This document shows positions 19,438-27,939 of a DNA stretch of 64,000 bases, piece by piece. The notes under the pieces were generated by a model. It did no database searches. It worked only from the letters and a program-made list of their open reading frames with translations, and was not told the DNA's origin. The stretch covers positions 310,001-374,000 of the forward strand of contig NZ_FTNW01000001.1 in assembly GCF_900156545.1 (NCBI RefSeq), read 5' to 3'. The number at the start of each line of letters is the position of its first letter. Within the stretch, counting starts at the first letter, position 1. Origin of the DNA: Aquipseudomonas alcaligenes. GTDB taxonomy: Bacteria; Pseudomonadota; Gammaproteobacteria; Pseudomonadales; Pseudomonadaceae. The position numbers were made by a program, and so were the translations under genes.

Positions 19438-20301
19438 TTACTCCTTGAACACGTCGGGCATGTAGGCCCGGTGGAAGCCGTTGTAGGACTCGCTCTTCTT
19501 CGCCTTGGCCAGCGGCCAGGCGCGGGTGCCGAGGCTGGCGGCGCCGTCGATGCGGATGGTGTTGCCGTTGATGAAGTTGGCACCCGGCGACAGCAGGAAG
19601 ACAATCGCCGCGGCCACTTCCGACTCGGTGCCGATGCGCTGCAGCGGCACGTGCTCCTTGAGATTGCGGATCAGGCTCTTCATCGACTCGGGGTAGGTGT
19701 CCATACCGCTGGAGGCGATCCAGCCCGGTGCCACCGCATTCACCCGCACGTTGCAGTGGCCCCACTCGAAGGCTGCGGTCTTGGTGAAGTTCTCCATGCC
19801 GGCGCGGGCGGCGCCGGAGTGGCCCATGCCGGGCATGCCGCCCCACATGTCGGCGAGCATGTTGACGATGCTGCCGCCGTGCTTGCACAGGCTCTGGGTG
19901 AAGACTTCGCGAGCGACCAGGAAGCCGCCCACCAGGTTGGTGCGAACGACGGTCTCGAAGCCCTTCTGGTTGATGCCGATCAGGGGGGCCGGGAACTGGC
20001 CGCCGGCGTTGTTGACCAGGTGGTGGATGCGCTCACGCTCGGCCAGCACCTGGGCGACCATCGCCTTGACCGCCTCTTCCTCGCGGATATCGCAGACCTT
20101 GAAGCTGGCGCTGCCGCCGTCCCCGATAATCTCGGCGCAGGTGCTTTCAAGCTTCTCCAGCTTGCGTCCGACCAGCACCACATGGGCCCCCAGATAGGCC
20201 AGTTCATGCGCCACGCAGCGGCCGATGCCGCTGCCGCCGCCGGTGACCAGAATAGTCTGGTCGGCGAACAGGCCGGGTTTGAAGACTGAGTCGTATGCCA
20301 T
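19438..20301 (-). CDS. atuB: AtuB-like short-chain dehydrogenase with altered active site
   Basis: 287 residues. NAD(P)-binding TGGGSGIG near residue 19, DI near 69 and NNAGG near 98 are normal. The usual YxxxK is not: the lysine is in HSGAARAGMENFTK and the residue four before it is Glu. The 2,4-dienoyl-CoA reductase branch of the SDRs has, as I recall it, the same substitution, so a reductase acting on an unsaturated acyl-CoA is an alternative to the citronellol/citronellal dehydrogenase role proposed for AtuB. It follows atuA by 66 nt. Confidence 0.85.
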   Translation of the reverse strand: MAYDSVFKPGLFADQTILVTGGGSGIGRCVAHELAYLGAHVVLVGRKLEKLESTCAEIIGDGGSASFKVCDIREEEAVKAMVAQVLAERERIHHLVNNAGGQFPAPLIGINQKGFETVVRTNLVGGFLVAREVFTQSLCKHGGSIVNMLADMWGGMPGMGHSGAARAGMENFTKTAAFEWGHCNVRVNAVAPGWIASSGMDTYPESMKSLIRNLKEHVPLQRIGTESEVAAAIVFLLSPGANFINGNTIRIDGAASLGTRAWPLAKAKKSESYNGFHRAYMPDVFKE

Positions 20302-20367
20302 TGTTGTTGTCGTCCTCGTCGTTGGGTGGGCAGCGGCTCCTGTCCGCTGTCACCGGAAACCTGTGCG

Positions 20368-22155
20368 TTACAGCTGCTCGGCCAGGGCCCTGGGCACCGG
20401 CACCGGGAACTCCAGCAACTGCTGGGCGAAGGCCTTGCCCTGCGGGTCGATGCGCAGGCTGGCCACGCCGCCACCACCCAGGGCGTTCTCCAGCAGGAAG
20501 TTGAGGCTGTGGCTGCCGGGCAGGTACCAGCGGCTGACCTTGCCGGTCTGGCCATCGAGCACATGCTGCATCCATTCGGCCACGGCAGCCTCGCTCAGCG
20601 CAGCGGCGATCCACGCCAGATACTCGGGCTTTCTTGCCATCACGCCGATATTGCTGTGGTTGCCCTTGTCGCCGGAGCGGGCCACGGCCAGCTTGATCAG
20701 CGGGACGCTGCTGTCGGCGTGGCCAACCGGTGCGACCACGGCTTCTGCATCGGCGATCTGCGCCGAGCTGAAGGCGTCCAGCTGAGGCAGGGCCAGCGGA
20801 TGGCGCTCACCGTTCAATTCCACTTCCAGCTGGCAGGCGCTCTTGTCCACCAGGAAGCTGAACAGGCGGATCACCGGGTACACGGTGGGGCGACCGCCGA
20901 CGATGCCGGTCAGGCCTGGCGCCATGCCGGTTGCGGCCTGGGCGATCTCGCGGGAGAACAGGATCAGCGCCTCTTTCTTCGCGTGACGCACGCCGATCTT
21001 CACCACCACCTCGCGGGTATCGCGGCGCTGGCCGTGCGGGCCATAGGTGGCTTCCGAGCCGAGCAGCTCGATGCACACCTCTTTGTAGGGGCCCCAGCCG
21101 CGTGCAGCGAACATTTCCTCGGTCTTGGCGATGATCGCCTGGCTGACCCGCTCGGCCTTGGCCACGGCGTCGATACCGGCCAGCAGACAGCTGGCGGTGC
21201 AGCGGAAGCCGTCCGGGTGGGTGGCGCTGACCTTGTATTGCGTGGTGGGTGGCAGACCACGTGCGCCTTTCAGCTCGACGCGGTTGTCGCCGACCTGGCG
21301 CAGCTGCACCTGGGTGAAATCGCAGACCACATCGGGCAGGTAGTAGGCACGCGGGTCGCCGATCTCGTAGAGCATCTGCTCGCCGACCGACAGGGTGGAG
21401 ATCAGGCCGCCGGTGCCTTCCGGCTTGGCGACCACGAAGCTGCCATCGGCCTGCACCTCGACGATCGGGAAGCCGATATGTTCGTAGTCCGGCACGTCGC
21501 GCCAGTCGGTGAAGTTGCCACCGGTGCACTGCGCGCCGCATTCGATGATATGGCCGGCCAGGGCGGCCTGAGCCAGCTTGTCGTAGTCGCTCCAGGCCCA
21601 GCCGAACTCGTGCACCAGGGCAGCGCTGACCACGGCGCTGTCGACCACGCGGCCGGTGATCACGATATCCGCACCCGCTTCAAGCGCGGCGACGATGCCC
21701 GGTGCGCCCAGGTAGGCGTTGACCGACACGCACATCGGCGGCAGCGGGGCACCGCTGAACATCTCCACGGTGCCGGCCTTGGCCAGCTCGCCCAGCTTGG
21801 GTTGCAGGTTGTCGCCATGCAGCACGGCGATCTTCAGGCTCACCCCGGCCTTGTCGCAGGCGGCGGCCAGGGCGGCGGCGCAGGCGCTCGGGTTGACCCC
21901 GCCGGCATTGCTGATCACCCGGATGCGTTTTTCGGCGATTTCGCCGAGCAGCGGCGCCATCACCTCGACGAAGTCGGTGGCATAGCCCTCGTCCGGCTTC
22001 TTCATGCGCGCGCCGGCCATGATCGACATGGTCACTTCGGCCAGGTAGTCGAACACCAGGTATTCCAGTTCGGCGCCGCGAACCAGCTGGGCGGCGGCGG
22101 TGGAGGTGTCGCCCCAGAAGGCGGAGGCGCAGCCGATGCGTACGGTCTTGGTCAT
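20368..22155 (-). CDS. atuA: Acyclic terpene utilisation protein AtuA (DUF1446)
   Basis: 595 residues beginning [20 protein letters not shown], the usual start and length of AtuA/DUF1446 proteins. Conserved N-terminal pieces include [12 protein letters not shown] and [16 protein letters not shown]. The biochemical role is unknown; genetics in P. aeruginosa show it is needed for citronellol and geraniol growth (literature knowledge). First gene of the atu operon, divergent from atuR across an intergenic region with two operator palindromes. Confidence 0.92.
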   Translation of the reverse strand: MTKTVRIGCASAFWGDTSTAAAQLVRGAELEYLVFDYLAEVTMSIMAGARMKKPDEGYATDFVEVMAPLLGEIAEKRIRVISNAGGVNPSACAAALAAACDKAGVSLKIAVLHGDNLQPKLGELAKAGTVEMFSGAPLPPMCVSVNAYLGAPGIVAALEAGADIVITGRVVDSAVVSAALVHEFGWAWSDYDKLAQAALAGHIIECGAQCTGGNFTDWRDVPDYEHIGFPIVEVQADGSFVVAKPEGTGGLISTLSVGEQMLYEIGDPRAYYLPDVVCDFTQVQLRQVGDNRVELKGARGLPPTTQYKVSATHPDGFRCTASCLLAGIDAVAKAERVSQAIIAKTEEMFAARGWGPYKEVCIELLGSEATYGPHGQRRDTREVVVKIGVRHAKKEALILFSREIAQAATGMAPGLTGIVGGRPTVYPVIRLFSFLVDKSACQLEVELNGERHPLALPQLDAFSSAQIADAEAVVAPVGHADSSVPLIKLAVARSGDKGNHSNIGVMARKPEYLAWIAAALSEAAVAEWMQHVLDGQTGKVSRWYLPGSHSLNFLLENALGGGGVASLRIDPQGKAFAQQLLEFPVPVPRALAEQL

Positions 22156-22194
22156 GGTTGTGGGTCCGTGCGGGAGCAGATGTCGTGAAGGCTA

Positions 22195-22255
22195 CCAAGC
22201 AAGCGCTTGGTTGAAAAGCCTTTGTATGCTTCTTTTTACCCAAGCGCTTGCTCGG
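22195..22255. promoter_or_regulatory. Two AtuR-type operators in the atuA-atuR intergenic region
   Basis: Two copies of the perfect palindrome CAAGCGCTTG (22200-22209 and 22241-22250), 41 bp apart. Extended matches agree when one copy is inverted: AACCAAGCGCTTGCTTGG and ACCCAAGCGCTTGCTCGG. They flank an A/T-rich core, the likely divergent promoter area. AtuR of P. aeruginosa was reported to bind two 13-bp inverted repeats in the same intergenic region; that these are the equivalent sites is inferred. Confidence 0.8.
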
Positions 22256-22265
22256 TATCCATGAA

Positions 22266-22295
22266 GCTCGCGTACAATCGGCGCCGTACGCGAGC
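22266..22295. repeat. 10-bp perfect inverted repeat upstream of atuR
   Basis: GCTCGCGTAC and GTACGCGAGC separated by 10 nt, ending 7 nt before the atuR ribosome site. It could be an additional operator or an mRNA hairpin next to the Shine-Dalgarno. Confidence 0.75.
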
Positions 22296-22311
22296 GCAAG
22301 CTGGGGGAGCG

Positions 22312-22941
22312 ATGAGCCTGGACGAACAGAAAGCCCGAAAAGTGATGCAGAAGCTGGTCGCCAATGGCGAGCTGACCGACCCGGACAGCGCCCGCGGCAA
22401 GCTGCTGCAGACCGCCGCCCACCTGTTCCGCAGCAAGGGCTACGAGCGCACCACGGTCCGCGACCTGGCCAGCGCCGTGGGTATCCAGTCCGGCAGCATC
22501 TTTCACCACTTCAAAAGCAAGGACGAAATCCTCAAGGCGGTGATGGAGGAAACCATCCTCTACAACACCGCGCTGATGCGCGCCGCCCTGGACGAAGCCC
22601 GCGGCCCGCGCGAGCGGGTGCTGGGGCTGATCCGCTGCGAGCTGCAGTCGATCATGGGCGGTACCGGCGAGGCCATGGGGGTGCTGGTATACGAATGGCG
22701 CTCGCTCTCCGAGGAGAGCCAGGCCTACATCCTCAGCCTGCGTGACAGCTACGAGCAGATCTGGCTCGACGTGCTTGGCGAGGCGCGTGCCGCCGGCTTC
22801 TTCAAGGCCGATCCCTTCGTCCTGCGGCGTTTCCTGACCGGCGCGCTGAGCTGGACCACCACCTGGTTTCGCCCAGGCGGCAAGATGACCCTGGATCAGT
22901 TGGCCGAGGAGGCGCTGGCTCTGGTCTTCAAGGAATCCTGA
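22312..22941 (+). CDS. atuR: TetR-family repressor of the atu cluster
   Basis: 209 residues. N-terminal TetR helix-turn-helix: GKLLQTAAHLFRSKGYERTT, then VRDLASAVGIQSGSIFHHF to about residue 65, followed by an all-helical ligand domain. Divergent from atuA, so it should repress both directions and be released by a terpene acyl-CoA or related inducer (inferred from AtuR work). Start 22312 has GGGGGAG immediately upstream; an in-frame ATG at 22261 would add a basic stretch coded by the inverted repeat and is less likely. Confidence 0.9.
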   Translation: MSLDEQKARKVMQKLVANGELTDPDSARGKLLQTAAHLFRSKGYERTTVRDLASAVGIQSGSIFHHFKSKDEILKAVMEETILYNTALMRAALDEARGPRERVLGLIRCELQSIMGGTGEAMGVLVYEWRSLSEESQAYILSLRDSYEQIWLDVLGEARAAGFFKADPFVLRRFLTGALSWTTTWFRPGGKMTLDQLAEEALALVFKES

Positions 22942-23038
22942 CGGATAGGCTAAGCTGCTTTCAGGGCTGGTCAGCTGCCAGCCTGGGCCACAGGGATGTG
23001 TTGATTTCTCCGGCGTTCTCCCTGTCGAGGTTCTGGCA

Positions 23039-23842
23039 TTGCGCCTTCTTCATTGTCTGCTGCTGTCAGCACTCGTGCTGTGCATGCCAAAAGTCCAGGC
23101 CGAGCAGCGCGTGCGAGTCGGCGCCTATCACTTTCCGCCCTATGTGGTGAAACCCGAGAGCACTGAGCCCTCGGGGCTGCTTCCGGAACTGCTGGCGGCG
23201 CTCAACCAGAGCCAGCAGGTCTACCGCTTCGACCTGGTCCCGACTTCGGTGACCCGCCGCTATCGTGACCTGCTGCAGGCACGCTATGACATGATCCTGT
23301 TCGAGTCGCCCGACTGGGGTTGGCAGGGCATTCCCCTGCAGAAGCTTGATCTGCAGATCACCGATGCCGAGGTCTATGTGGCGCGCGCGGAAGAGGGGCG
23401 TGACCAGCACTACTTCGACCATGTGGGTGACAAGCGCATGGCCCTGTACAGTGGTTATCACTACGGATTCGCCGGCTTCAATTCCGATCAGGAGTTTCTG
23501 GGGCGTCAGTTCAACGCGGTGCTGACCTATTCCCACGACAGCAACCTGCGCATGCTGCTGCATGGCCGAGCCGACATCAGTGTGGTAACGCGCTCCTACC
23601 TGCGCCTTTACCAGCTCGAGCACCCGCAGGAGAGCGCGCGCTTGCTGGTGTCCGAGCGCACTGATCAGGTCTACCACCACCATGCCCTGCTGCGCCCGCA
23701 GGGGCCGCTGGATGCCTCGCAGCTGGCCGGGCTGCTGCAGGGGCTGCAGGAGAGCGGCAAGCTCGGTGATCTGGTCAGTCGTTATCACCTGCGGACAGCG
23801 AAAGATGCCGTGGCCGAGACAGCTAACCCCATGCCACGCTGA
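23039..23842 (+). CDS. Periplasmic solute-binding protein, paralogue 1
   Basis: 267 residues starting from TTG, with GAGG 8 nt upstream. Signal peptide MRLLHCLLLSALVLCMPKVQA, then VRVGAYHFPPYVVKPES, typical of family-3 extracellular solute-binding domains. Shares distinctive blocks with the next gene: HFPPYV.KPE, PDW.WQGI, KRMAL..GYHYGFAGFN and FNAVLTYSH.SNLR. No permease or ATPase nearby, and ligand unknown. Starts 97 nt after atuR but there is no evidence of co-regulation. Confidence 0.8.
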   Translation: MRLLHCLLLSALVLCMPKVQAEQRVRVGAYHFPPYVVKPESTEPSGLLPELLAALNQSQQVYRFDLVPTSVTRRYRDLLQARYDMILFESPDWGWQGIPLQKLDLQITDAEVYVARAEEGRDQHYFDHVGDKRMALYSGYHYGFAGFNSDQEFLGRQFNAVLTYSHDSNLRMLLHGRADISVVTRSYLRLYQLEHPQESARLLVSERTDQVYHHHALLRPQGPLDASQLAGLLQGLQESGKLGDLVSRYHLRTAKDAVAETANPMPR

Positions 23843-23918
23843 GTGCGCAGAGGTATTGATTTACGCCGCCTTGCGGCTGGGCTAGTCTTCGTGCAGCTAC
23901 GTTGTCCTTGAGGTCAAT

Positions 23919-24734
23919 ATGTGTCGGCGTCGACAGGGATTGCTTGGCGCTCTGCTGCTGGCAGTGCTGTTCAGCTCGGGTGTCCGTGCGGCGGATGAAG
24001 TGGTGATTGCCGCCGTGCATTTCCCTCCTTACGTGATCAAGCCGGAGCAGGATGCGCACCGCGGCCTGCTCGGCGAACTGGTCGCGGCTCTGAACGCGGT
24101 ACAGACAAAGCATCGCTTTGGCCTGCGTGCCACCTCGCTCAACCGTCGCTTCGACGATTTCCGTCAGGCGCGCGTGCATGTCGCGATATTCGAGAATCCC
24201 GACTGGAACTGGCAGGGTATTGCCGGTACCCGCATCGATATGGGGCTGGAGGATGCCGAAGTGCTGGTGGCTCGCCGAGCGCCGGAGCGAGACCAGCGCT
24301 ACTTCGATGACCTGATGAACAAGCGCATGGCGCTGTTCAATGGCTACCACTACGGTTTCGCTGGTTTCAATAACGACCCCAAGTGGCTCGAAGAGCATTT
24401 CAACGCCGTCCTGACCTATTCCCACGAGAGCAACCTGCGGTTGGTGTTGCTGGGGCGCGCCGATGTTGCGCCGATAACCCGCTCCTGGCTCGGCGCGCGC
24501 CTGCGCGAGCAACCTCAGTTGCGCGAGCAGTTGCTGGTGTCTGACTGGGAGGACCAGCGTTACCGGCATTACGCCATCCTCAGCCCCCAGGCACCTATCA
24601 GTGCTGCGGACTTCCGCAGGGCCCTGCAGCTGTTGCGTGACAACGGCGAGATGCAGCGCATCTTCGCGCCCTACGGCATCGACGTCAGGCCGAACGTAGC
24701 GGGTAGCTCAGCAACAGCAAGTGCGTCAGATTGA
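23919..24734 (+). CDS. Periplasmic solute-binding protein, paralogue 2
   Basis: 271 residues. Signal peptide (LLGALLLAVLFSSGVRA) followed by EVVIAAVHFPPYVIKPEQ. Clear tandem duplicate of the preceding gene (same motifs in the same order), 76 nt downstream. GAGG lies 5 nt before the ATG. The last 50 nt overlap the end of the convergent CPBP protease gene on the other strand. Orphan binding proteins of this type sometimes act as sensors; no partner is visible. Confidence 0.8.
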   Translation: MCRRRQGLLGALLLAVLFSSGVRAADEVVIAAVHFPPYVIKPEQDAHRGLLGELVAALNAVQTKHRFGLRATSLNRRFDDFRQARVHVAIFENPDWNWQGIAGTRIDMGLEDAEVLVARRAPERDQRYFDDLMNKRMALFNGYHYGFAGFNNDPKWLEEHFNAVLTYSHESNLRLVLLGRADVAPITRSWLGARLREQPQLREQLLVSDWEDQRYRHYAILSPQAPISAADFRRALQLLRDNGEMQRIFAPYGIDVRPNVAGSSATASASD

Positions 24735-25434
24735 CCGCGCCATGCAGCAACAGCGCCGGCCATAGCCTGCCGCTGAGATGGAACACCAGGCCGTAACCCA
24801 GTCCGGCGAGGCCGGCCACCAGCGCGAACAACGGGCTGAAGGGCAGGTGTGCCGCGCCGAACAGCAGGGCGGTCAGCGCTATCCCGCATGCTGCACCCAG
24901 GCGCGCCACCAGCATGGGTTGCAGCCAGGCTCGGAACAGCAGTTCTTCTGCCAGCACCGCCACGCCCAGGTTCACCGCCAGCCAGAGCCATAGCTGCTCT
25001 GGCCATTTGGGCTGCCAGCCGACAACGCCCAGAGCCATGGCCAGCAGGGGTACCAGCAACAGGGTGGTTGCGCCGGCCGCGGCCGCCAGGCGCGCATTCC
25101 GGACCTGAGGTTTGCGACATGACAGCCACCAGGCCAGCAATATCAGGCCGAGCAGCAGTTTGTCCCAGGACAGGCGCAAGGCGAAGGGTGGCGCGTCGCT
25201 GCTGAGCTGACGGGCTGGCCACAGCGCAGTGGCCTGGAAACCGGGCAGCAGGTGCGCAGCCAGGCCGATGCCACCGGCTAGTCCGATGCTCCACCACAAC
25301 CAGTGCGGCAGGATATTTGCGCCCCGCATTATCCAGGCCAGATAGAGGACGGTCAGTACGGCCCCCACGCCATCGACGTAGCCGAGGCTTAGGCCCAGCC
25401 CAAGTGCGGATAGGGGCAGTATCAGGTAGGGCAT
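24685..25434 (-). CDS. CPBP (CAAX-type) intramembrane metalloprotease family protein
   Basis: 249 residues, about seven to eight hydrophobic segments. The family motifs are present: AEELLFRAWL near residue 162 (EExxxR), GAAHLPFS near 190, and HGAVNLTH near 230 supplying metal-binding histidines. These are putative membrane proteases related to Rce1. AAGGAAG precedes the ATG. It lies 23 nt after the DUF2897 gene, likely one operon; its 3' end overlaps the convergent solute-binding gene by 50 nt. Confidence 0.85.
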   Translation of the reverse strand: MPYLILPLSALGLGLSLGYVDGVGAVLTVLYLAWIMRGANILPHWLWWSIGLAGGIGLAAHLLPGFQATALWPARQLSSDAPPFALRLSWDKLLLGLILLAWWLSCRKPQVRNARLAAAAGATTLLLVPLLAMALGVVGWQPKWPEQLWLWLAVNLGVAVLAEELLFRAWLQPMLVARLGAACGIALTALLFGAAHLPFSPLFALVAGLAGLGYGLVFHLSGRLWPALLLHGAVNLTHLLLLSYPLRSA

Positions 25435-25457
25435 GCCGCTTCCTTGCGCGCGTCGGT

Positions 25458-25625
25458 TCAGCGGTCCTTGGCGTCCTGCGCATCGGCTTCGGCATTGCGC
25501 TCGCGGATGCGCTTGAGCTGTTCTTGCGTGAGCGGCAGCCTGCGCGCGCTGTCGCGCAGCAGGAGGAGGCTGCCAAGGATCGAGCCGAGGGCCAGCGCGA
25601 TGATCAGCCAGGCGTACCAGGGCAT
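25458..25625 (-). CDS. DUF2897 family small membrane protein
   Basis: 55 residues starting MPWYAWLIIALALGSILGS: one N-terminal membrane helix and a charged C-terminal tail (LTQEQLKRIRERNAEADAQD). Size and pattern match the pseudomonad DUF2897 family. AAGGAG lies 7 nt before the ATG at 25625. Upstream partner of the CPBP protease gene; function unknown. Confidence 0.8.
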   Translation of the reverse strand: MPWYAWLIIALALGSILGSLLLLRDSARRLPLTQEQLKRIRERNAEADAQDAKDR

Positions 25626-25862
25626 GGGGAGCTCCTTCGGGGGCAATGCGCCACGATAGCGCTCACTGTCATCTCCCGGCAACCTGGCGCTGCTTCAATC
25701 TGGCGCAGTGAGTGGTCCCTGAAGGTGCGAGCTAGAGCGGTTTATGTCGCCATCTGGTTCAGCATCATCGGTTATGGGCCTAGACGAAATCGAACTTTCG
25801 AGCGGCCACGACCCTGGCCTATGCTCGCCTGGCCTTGGCCATTACCGAGAGGGGAAAACACC

Positions 25863-26057
25863 ATGGACATTAGCGTGACCGAAGCGACACCTGGCGGCTG
25901 GATCGTCAGGCTGGACGACTGCGATGTGCCATTCCGTACCCAGGCAGACGCCGGGCGTTTCGTCGAGCGCCTGCAGCAACGCCTGGAAGCCCCACACGAC
26001 CTGCCTGTGTCGGCTGGTCATCTTCCTGTCACACAGGAAGTGGAACATCACGGTTGA
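25863..26057 (+). CDS. Small conserved hypothetical protein
   Basis: 64 residues starting MDISVTEATPGGWIVRLDDC, a short beta-rich protein followed by an amphipathic helix (RFVERLQQRLE). A GAGGGG site about 9 nt before the ATG fixes the start. A terminator follows directly. No recognised domain. Confidence 0.6.
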   Translation: MDISVTEATPGGWIVRLDDCDVPFRTQADAGRFVERLQQRLEAPHDLPVSAGHLPVTQEVEHHG

Positions 26058-26084
26058 TACAGGCCGATTCTGGCTCACCTCTCC

Positions 26085-26110
26085 TGCCGCGAATATCGCG
26101 GCATTTTTTT
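26085..26110 (+). terminator. Terminator after the 64-aa gene
   Basis: TGCCGCGA-ATA-TCGCGGCA followed by seven T. Confidence 0.92.
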
Positions 26111-26164
26111 GCTTTTTCTCAGGAGGCTTGAGGTGACAGTGTCCGCTCTGCGTGCTGTGGAATT

Positions 26165-26184
26165 TCTAGAGCAGTTGCTCTAGA
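26165..26184. promoter_or_regulatory. 20-bp palindrome upstream of the hydrolase gene
   Basis: TCTAGAGCAGTTGCTCTAGA: perfect 9-bp arms around GT, ending 17 nt before the AGGAG site of the alpha/beta hydrolase. It has dimensions of a dimeric repressor operator; no T-run follows, so it is not a terminator. Regulator unknown. Confidence 0.5.
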
Positions 26185-26214
26185 TTCGCCGCAACAGCAA
26201 CAGGAGTGAATGCC

Positions 26215-27081
26215 ATGGTCGATGCCTTACAGTTCGCCGGTGGCAAGTTCCATTGCCCGGTCACTCTCTATGCGGCGCATCCCGATGCGAGCAGAACGGT
26301 AGTGATCCTGCCGGCCCTGGGGGTCACGGCACGCAAGTATGCAGGCCTGGCCCAACGCCTGGTGGCGGCCGGTCACAATGTGCTGGTAGCCGATTGGCCT
26401 GGGCAGGGCGAGAGCCTGCCGCGGCCTGGCTGGCGCTTCAATTACGGCTACCGCCAGCTGGTCGAGGAGTTCCTGCCCAAACTGCTGCAGTTGGCGCGAC
26501 GGCACTTTCCCCAGGCCGTGCCCGTGCTGCTGGGGCACAGCCTCGGCGGCCATATCGCCACGCTCTATGCCGCCGCCAACCCGGACAGCCCGGTGGCGGT
26601 GGTCGGCGTGGCCTGCGGCAATATCCACTATCGCCACTGGCAGGGACCGAGTCGTCTGCTGACTCCCAGCGTGGCGCTGCTGTTCGGGCTGCTTGCCAGC
26701 CTGCTTGGTCATCTGCCTGGACAGCGGCTTGGCTTTGGTGGCCGCGAGGCGCGTTCGCTGATGCGCGACTGGGGGCGGGTGGCTTTCAGTGGCCACTATC
26801 GCCATCTGGGATTGACCCTGGCGCCGGCAGCGCGCAACCGGGTGGCCTCGCTGTACATCCAGATCGAGGGTGACAAGTTCGCTCCGCCCGCATCCACGCA
26901 AGGCCTGGCCGAACTGATCCAGGTCGAGCCGCAGCTACTGTATCTGGCTTCACCGCGCCCACCGCAGGAGAACCCGCATAGCGCCTGGTTGCGTGCGCCA
27001 CAGTCTGTGGTCGACTGCATCGACCAGTGGCTGACGACCGCGACAGGCAGTCCGCGCGAGATGGCTTTGGCGCAGTCCTGA
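26215..27081 (+). CDS. Alpha/beta hydrolase (serine-aminopeptidase-like)
   Basis: 288 residues. VVILPALGVTARKYAGLAQR near residue 32 (oxyanion region), WPGQGES near 65, and the nucleophile elbow LLGHSLGGH near 106 with the catalytic serine. A C-terminal histidine is in ENPHSAWLR near 255. Substrate unknown. ATG at 26215 sits 8 nt after AGGAG, better placed than the GTG at 26206 that overlaps it. Convergent with nrtD. Confidence 0.82.
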   Translation: MVDALQFAGGKFHCPVTLYAAHPDASRTVVILPALGVTARKYAGLAQRLVAAGHNVLVADWPGQGESLPRPGWRFNYGYRQLVEEFLPKLLQLARRHFPQAVPVLLGHSLGGHIATLYAAANPDSPVAVVGVACGNIHYRHWQGPSRLLTPSVALLFGLLASLLGHLPGQRLGFGGREARSLMRDWGRVAFSGHYRHLGLTLAPAARNRVASLYIQIEGDKFAPPASTQGLAELIQVEPQLLYLASPRPPQENPHSAWLRAPQSVVDCIDQWLTTATGSPREMALAQS

Positions 27082-27095
27082 TAGCCTGGCGGCAA

Positions 27096-27121
27096 GAAAA
27101 AGCCCGGCATGTGGCCGGGCT
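27096..27121 (-). terminator. Terminator of the nrtABD operon
   Basis: AGCCCGGC / GCCGGGCT stem with a five-base loop, followed on the minus strand by TTTTTC. It lies 17 nt after the nrtD stop. Confidence 0.88.
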
Positions 27122-27137
27122 CATGATGCCGCCATGC

Positions 27138-27929
27138 TCAAGCCGCAGGGCGTTGCTGGCGCTGGTAGAGGAACTCCAGCACGGCCGTGCGGTACTCGTG
27201 GTACTGGCTGTCATTGGCCAACGCCAGGCGGTCGCGCGGGCGGGCCAGCTCGACCTGCACGATATCGCCGATGGTCGCGGCCGGGCCGTTGGTCATCATC
27301 ACGATGCGATCAGAGAGCAGTACCGCCTCGTCGACGTCGTGGGTCACCATGACCACGGTGCTGTGGGTCTGGCCGACGATACGCAGCAGCTCGTCCTGCA
27401 GATGGGCGCGGGTGAGGGCGTCAAGCGCACCGAAGGGTTCGTCCATCAGCAGTACCTTGGGCTCCATGGCCAAGGCACGGGCAATGCCGACGCGCTGCTT
27501 CATGCCGCCGGAGATCTCGTTGGGGTGCTTGTGAGTAGCGTGGCTCAGGCCCACCATATTCAGCGCCTGCAGGGTGCGTTCCTTCAGCTGCGCCTTGCTT
27601 TCCTTGCCGCCGAACACCCGCTCCACCGCCAGGTGGACGTTGCCGAAGCAGGTCATCCAGGGCAGCAAGCTGTGGTTCTGGAACACCACGGCGCGCTCCG
27701 GGCCGGGGCCGTCGATCTCGCGGCCGTTGCAGATCAGCCCGCCCTCGCTGGCCTCCAGCAGGCCGGCGATCAGGTTGAGCACGGTGGACTTGCCGCAGCC
27801 GGAGTGGCCGATCAGCGAGACGAACTCGCCCTTGGCGATGCTCAGATTGACGTCACTGAGGGCCTGGAAGCGCCCCTTCTTGGTGTCGAAGTGTTTGCTG
27901 ACGGCGGTCAGCTCGACGAACTTGTCCAT
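27138..27929 (-). CDS. nrtD: Nitrate ABC transporter ATP-binding protein
   Basis: 263 residues. Walker A GHSGCGKST near residue 43, Q-loop VFQNHSLLPW near 82, signature ISGGMKQRVGIARAL near 140, Walker B VLLMDEPFGALD near 160, H-loop VTHD near 195. It belongs to the nitrate/sulfonate/taurine ATPase group and powers the NrtA-NrtB importer at the inner membrane. AAGGAG precedes the ATG and overlaps the nrtB stop region. Last gene of the operon. Confidence 0.88.
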   Translation of the reverse strand: MDKFVELTAVSKHFDTKKGRFQALSDVNLSIAKGEFVSLIGHSGCGKSTVLNLIAGLLEASEGGLICNGREIDGPGPERAVVFQNHSLLPWMTCFGNVHLAVERVFGGKESKAQLKERTLQALNMVGLSHATHKHPNEISGGMKQRVGIARALAMEPKVLLMDEPFGALDALTRAHLQDELLRIVGQTHSTVVMVTHDVDEAVLLSDRIVMMTNGPAATIGDIVQVELARPRDRLALANDSQYHEYRTAVLEFLYQRQQRPAA

Positions 27930-27939
27930 GGGTGGCTCC

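Noticed and set aside
18049..22188. Long plus-strand frames antisense to atuC, atuB and atuA
   Set aside because: Same reason: shadows of GC-rich codons, with conserved domains only on the minus strand.
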